This document shows positions 61,523 through 64,000 of a stretch of DNA of 64,000 nt, in pieces (position 1 is the first letter of the stretch; every line of letters begins with the position of its first letter). The notes beneath the pieces are model-generated. The model had not been told where the DNA came from. It was given only the letters and a program-made list of their open reading frames with translations, and did not search any database. A program made the position numbers and the translations under genes. Source of the stretch: Mucilaginibacter tolerans (GTDB taxonomy: Bacteria > Bacteroidota > Bacteroidia > Sphingobacteriales > Sphingobacteriaceae); the NCBI RefSeq assembly GCF_030519375.1, contig NZ_JAUMKB010000010.1, positions 1-64,000 on the forward strand, given 5' to 3'.

Positions 61523-62650
61523 ATGCAACCACAAGATATAGAAGATTTAATAGAACGGTATAACAAGGGCCTGACTACTCCTGAAGAGAATGCCTTGGTC
61601 GAATCCTGGTATTTAAAATATAGACACGATGATCCTTACCTGTCTCATTTTCAGTTGGAAGATGATCAAAAGGAGAGCCTCGGTAGACTGTTAAATGAAA
61701 TAGGGGGCAGTTCGAAAAAGATCCGGGTATCACACTTTGCCATAGCAGCTTCAATACTTATTTTTCTGGTAGCAGGTATATATTTTCTGGTTACAAATAA
61801 TAAACCCCCGCAACGTATAGCAATTAATAAGCCAAAGAAACAAGATGTGGCCCCGGGCGGGAACAAAGCCATATTAACTTTGGGAGACGGCAGCACTATC
61901 GCATTAAATAGCGCAAAAATTGGAAAACTAGCCCGTCAGGGTAATATAATTATAAAGAAGGCGGCTGACGGTCAAATCAGTTACCAGGATGTTGTTGTCA
62001 CCTTCCACGGCTCCAAAGACATTATTTATAACACTGCCGCCACTCCGCAGGGCGGACAGTATCAATTTATTTTATCTGATGGCACCAAAGTATGGTTAAA
62101 TGCGGCATCATCAATAAAATATCCGGTAGTGTTTGATGGCAGCGAGCGTAGGGTAGAGCTTACCGGTGAGGCTTATTTCGAAGTTGCGCACAACGCAAAA
62201 AAGCCATTCAAAGTAATTTCAAATGGTCAGACAGTAGAGGTATTGGGTACCCATTTTGATATCAATGCTTACAATGACGAGCAGGGCATCAAAACCACCT
62301 TGCTCGAAGGAAGTGTAAAAGTATCAGCCGAAGGAATGAGCAATATCATTAAACCGGGTGAACAGGCAAGATTTGAGCATGGCGCCATCAATGTGACAAA
62401 TGTTGATTTGGATGCCGTTGTGGCCTGGAAAAATGGGTTCTTCTTTTTTGACGATAACAATATTCAGGAAGTAATGCGGCAGCTTGCCCGTTGGTATGGT
62501 GTGGAGATAAAATATGAGGGGCAATTACCTTCAAGGAGGTTCTCAGGCGAAATCTCCAGAAATGTCAATTTATCCCAAATACTAGATATTCTGAGCTTTA
62601 AAAAAATACATTACAAAATAGAAGGGAAGACAATAGTTGTAATGAATTAA
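61523..62650 (+). CDS. FecR-family anti-sigma factor
   Basis: The 375 residues have an N-terminal cytoplasmic anti-sigma region (DIEDLIERYNKGLTTPEENALVESW), one membrane helix near 77-97 (FAIAASILIFLVAGIYFLV) and a periplasmic FecR domain. GGQYQFILSDGTKVWLNAASS and GEAYFEVAHNAKKPFKV are the family signatures. A C-terminal STN-like domain (FSGEISRNVNLSQILDILSF) ends the protein. It holds the ECF sigma inactive until the SusC-type receptor signals. It precedes that receptor by 223 nt. Confidence 0.9.
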   Translation: MQPQDIEDLIERYNKGLTTPEENALVESWYLKYRHDDPYLSHFQLEDDQKESLGRLLNEIGGSSKKIRVSHFAIAASILIFLVAGIYFLVTNNKPPQRIAINKPKKQDVAPGGNKAILTLGDGSTIALNSAKIGKLARQGNIIIKKAADGQISYQDVVVTFHGSKDIIYNTAATPQGGQYQFILSDGTKVWLNAASSIKYPVVFDGSERRVELTGEAYFEVAHNAKKPFKVISNGQTVEVLGTHFDINAYNDEQGIKTTLLEGSVKVSAEGMSNIIKPGEQARFEHGAINVTNVDLDAVVAWKNGFFFFDDNNIQEVMRQLARWYGVEIKYEGQLPSRRFSGEISRNVNLSQILDILSFKKIHYKIEGKTIVVMN

Positions 62651-62811
62651 AGCCGGTATTTAATCAATTATTCACTTAAAAAAAGAACGGAACCACATGG
62701 AAAAATAACTACTAATCCGGCCTCAAAATGCAGGCCCCATCCCATTATGGTTAGCTCAAAAAAAACGCACCCCGACGGTAATCGGAATGCGGAAATATAT
62801 TGAGTTAACCC

Positions 62812-62826
62812 TCCCGAAAAACGGGA
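62812..62826 (+). other. Small hairpin in the receptor leader
   Basis: TCCCG (62812-62816) and CGGGA (62822-62826) form a 5-bp stem with an AAAAA loop, about 50 nt before the receptor ATG. The rest of 62651-62873 shows no gene. Confidence 0.3.
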
Positions 62827-62873
62827 ATAAGTTTAGTGTCTCTAACTATCTGTTAACCCAACACAACAAAAGT

Positions 62874-64000
62874 ATGAAATTAAATGCTTTTTCAATGGTC
62901 ATGCACTTTCCATGGCTACGCAAAATGTTATTAGTTATGAAATTGACTACCTTGATCATGTTAGTTGCCCTTCTGGAATGTAGCGCAAAAGGGTATAGTC
63001 AAAAAGTTAATCTGGATGAAACAAATTCATCATTAAAAAAAGTCCTTCACCAGATAAATAAACAAACAGGATATGTATTTTTTTATGACTCAAAAGATGT
63101 ACTGAATAAAAGCGTAACTATTCATCTTAAAGGCGCCTCAGTAGATGAAGCCTTAAAAGAATGCCTGAAAGATCAGTCATTAACGTACAAAGTCATTAAT
63201 AACAACATTGTTCTTCAACAAATTGACAAGGTTGCTAATAATATAGTGACCAAATCGGATTTAATTCCTGTGGCGATAAGCGGGCAGGTTTTTGATAACA
63301 AAAATGTCCCGTTAGCCGGAGTGACGATCAGGGTAAAGGGCAGCCCGGTCTTCACCATTTCCGATGCTAACGGAAAATTCAGCATAGATGTTCCGGATGA
63401 TAAGACGATACTCGTTTTTTCCTTCGTTGGCTACGCTAAAAAGGAACTGCAGGTTACGCCGGGAAGCGCGATGCTGGTAAAACTGGAAACTGACGTAAGC
63501 GGGCTTGGCGAATTAGTGGTGGTTGGCTATGGCAATCAGAAAAAAGAAAATCTAACCGGTGCAGTAGGTGTAATTAAATCATCTGCACTTGAGGACCGCC
63601 CTACATCTTCACCGGCCAATTTGTTGCAAGGATTGTCTCCGGGTGTTACCGTTGTTACGCAAGGCAGCTACCCTGGTGCGAGTGCCAATATTAAAATCAG
63701 GGAATCCTCTACCTGGCAGGGTGGAACAGATCCATTGTTCGTGATCGATGGTTTTGTAAGGGATGCAGCAACATTTGCCACAATAAACCCAGCTGATATT
63801 GATAATATCAGTATCCTGAAAGATGCCGCATCAACCGCAATTTATGGGATCAGGGGCGGTAACGGCGTTGTTTTGGTCACAACAAAACATGGAGTTGCTA
63901 ACAAGACATCCATATCCTACAACGCTTCTTATACAATGAACAACCGTGAAATTACACCACGCCGGATGAATGCTTTCGATGCGTATACTTTTGCCAATGA
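62874..64000 (+). CDS. SusC/RagA-type TonB-linked outer-membrane receptor, 5' part
   Basis: The frame is open from ATG 62874 to the window end (375 codons), so the 3' part is missing. A signal peptide is followed by an STN domain (about 45-115, LKKVLHQINKQTGYVFFYD), used to signal to FecR. A carboxypeptidase-regulatory-like beta-sandwich lies at about 138-215 (ISGQVFDNKNVPLAGVTI), then the plug with LLQGLSPGVTV and VIDGFVRDA near 290. The TonB box lies before the plug (LGELVVVGYG). This protein imports a glycan or similar nutrient with a SusD partner expected downstream. The STN domain makes it a transducer for the sigma/FecR pair. Confidence 0.9.
   Translation, partial: MKLNAFSMVMHFPWLRKMLLVMKLTTLIMLVALLECSAKGYSQKVNLDETNSSLKKVLHQINKQTGYVFFYDSKDVLNKSVTIHLKGASVDEALKECLKDQSLTYKVINNNIVLQQIDKVANNIVTKSDLIPVAISGQVFDNKNVPLAGVTIRVKGSPVFTISDANGKFSIDVPDDKTILVFSFVGYAKKELQVTPGSAMLVKLETDVSGLGELVVVGYGNQKKENLTGAVGVIKSSALEDRPTSSPANLLQGLSPGVTVVTQGSYPGASANIKIRESSTWQGGTDPLFVIDGFVRDAATFATINPADIDNISILKDAASTAIYGIRGGNGVVLVTTKHGVANKTSISYNASYTMNNREITPRRMNAFDAYTFAN

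Overview
The window looks like a chromosomal segment of a Bacteroidota bacterium, most likely a member of Sphingobacteriaceae such as Mucilaginibacter or Pedobacter. The taxonomic call is an inference. It rests on a TonB-linked SusC-type receptor with FecR anti-sigma and ECF sigma partners, promoters of the TTG-N18..21-TAnnTTTG type, few Shine-Dalgarno sequences, an UpxY-type NusG paralogue ahead of a polysaccharide locus, and many FtsX-type permease and AraC-type proteins typical of the phylum.

Layout. 0-12 kb: unlinked single genes. These are an AraC-regulator/FtsX-permease fusion, a decayed Crp-like fragment, a kelch lipoprotein, a membrane-anchored UvrD-type helicase, a CinA-C amidohydrolase, an MDR oxidoreductase, and a secreted esterase with chitobiase-C-like and PA14-like domains. 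12-21.5 kb: a peptide-secretion island with two Cys-rich precursor peptides sharing one leader, a third frameshifted precursor, a tandem GT25-like glycosyltransferase, a VKOR-thioredoxin fusion, a C39 peptidase/ABC exporter and its HlyD-type adaptor. A structured RNA leader of about 95 nt is repeated upstream of all three precursors, and another repeat lies downstream of the two intact ones. 21.5-24.4 kb: a worn patch with a DUF4468-type protein, an orphan phage-like gene, a truncated gene and an IS110 transposase remnant.

24.4-58.7 kb: a surface-polysaccharide locus of about 34 kb, nearly all on the minus strand and reading from wza/wzc/upxY near 58 kb down to 24.4 kb. It holds an asparagine synthase, a Wzm/Wzt ABC exporter, a Wzy-like polymerase, an XrtY-like exosortase, GT2, GT4, GT8-like, GT10, GT11 and GT47-like glycosyltransferases, methyltransferases and acyltransferases. 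Most genes overlap by 4-30 nt. A TAnnTTTG promoter sits directly upstream of wza. No Wzx flippase, initiating phosphoglycosyltransferase or nucleotide-sugar synthesis gene is visible in the window.

59-64 kb: a further acyltransferase, then an ECF sigma factor on the minus strand facing away from a FecR anti-sigma and a SusC-type receptor that runs off the window end. These three form a likely nutrient-sensing signalling unit.

The strongest candidate for an undescribed system is the 13.0-21.4 kb island. It has the parts list of a disulfide-rich, possibly glycosylated, leader-cleaved secreted peptide pathway, with each precursor unit under a shared RNA leader.
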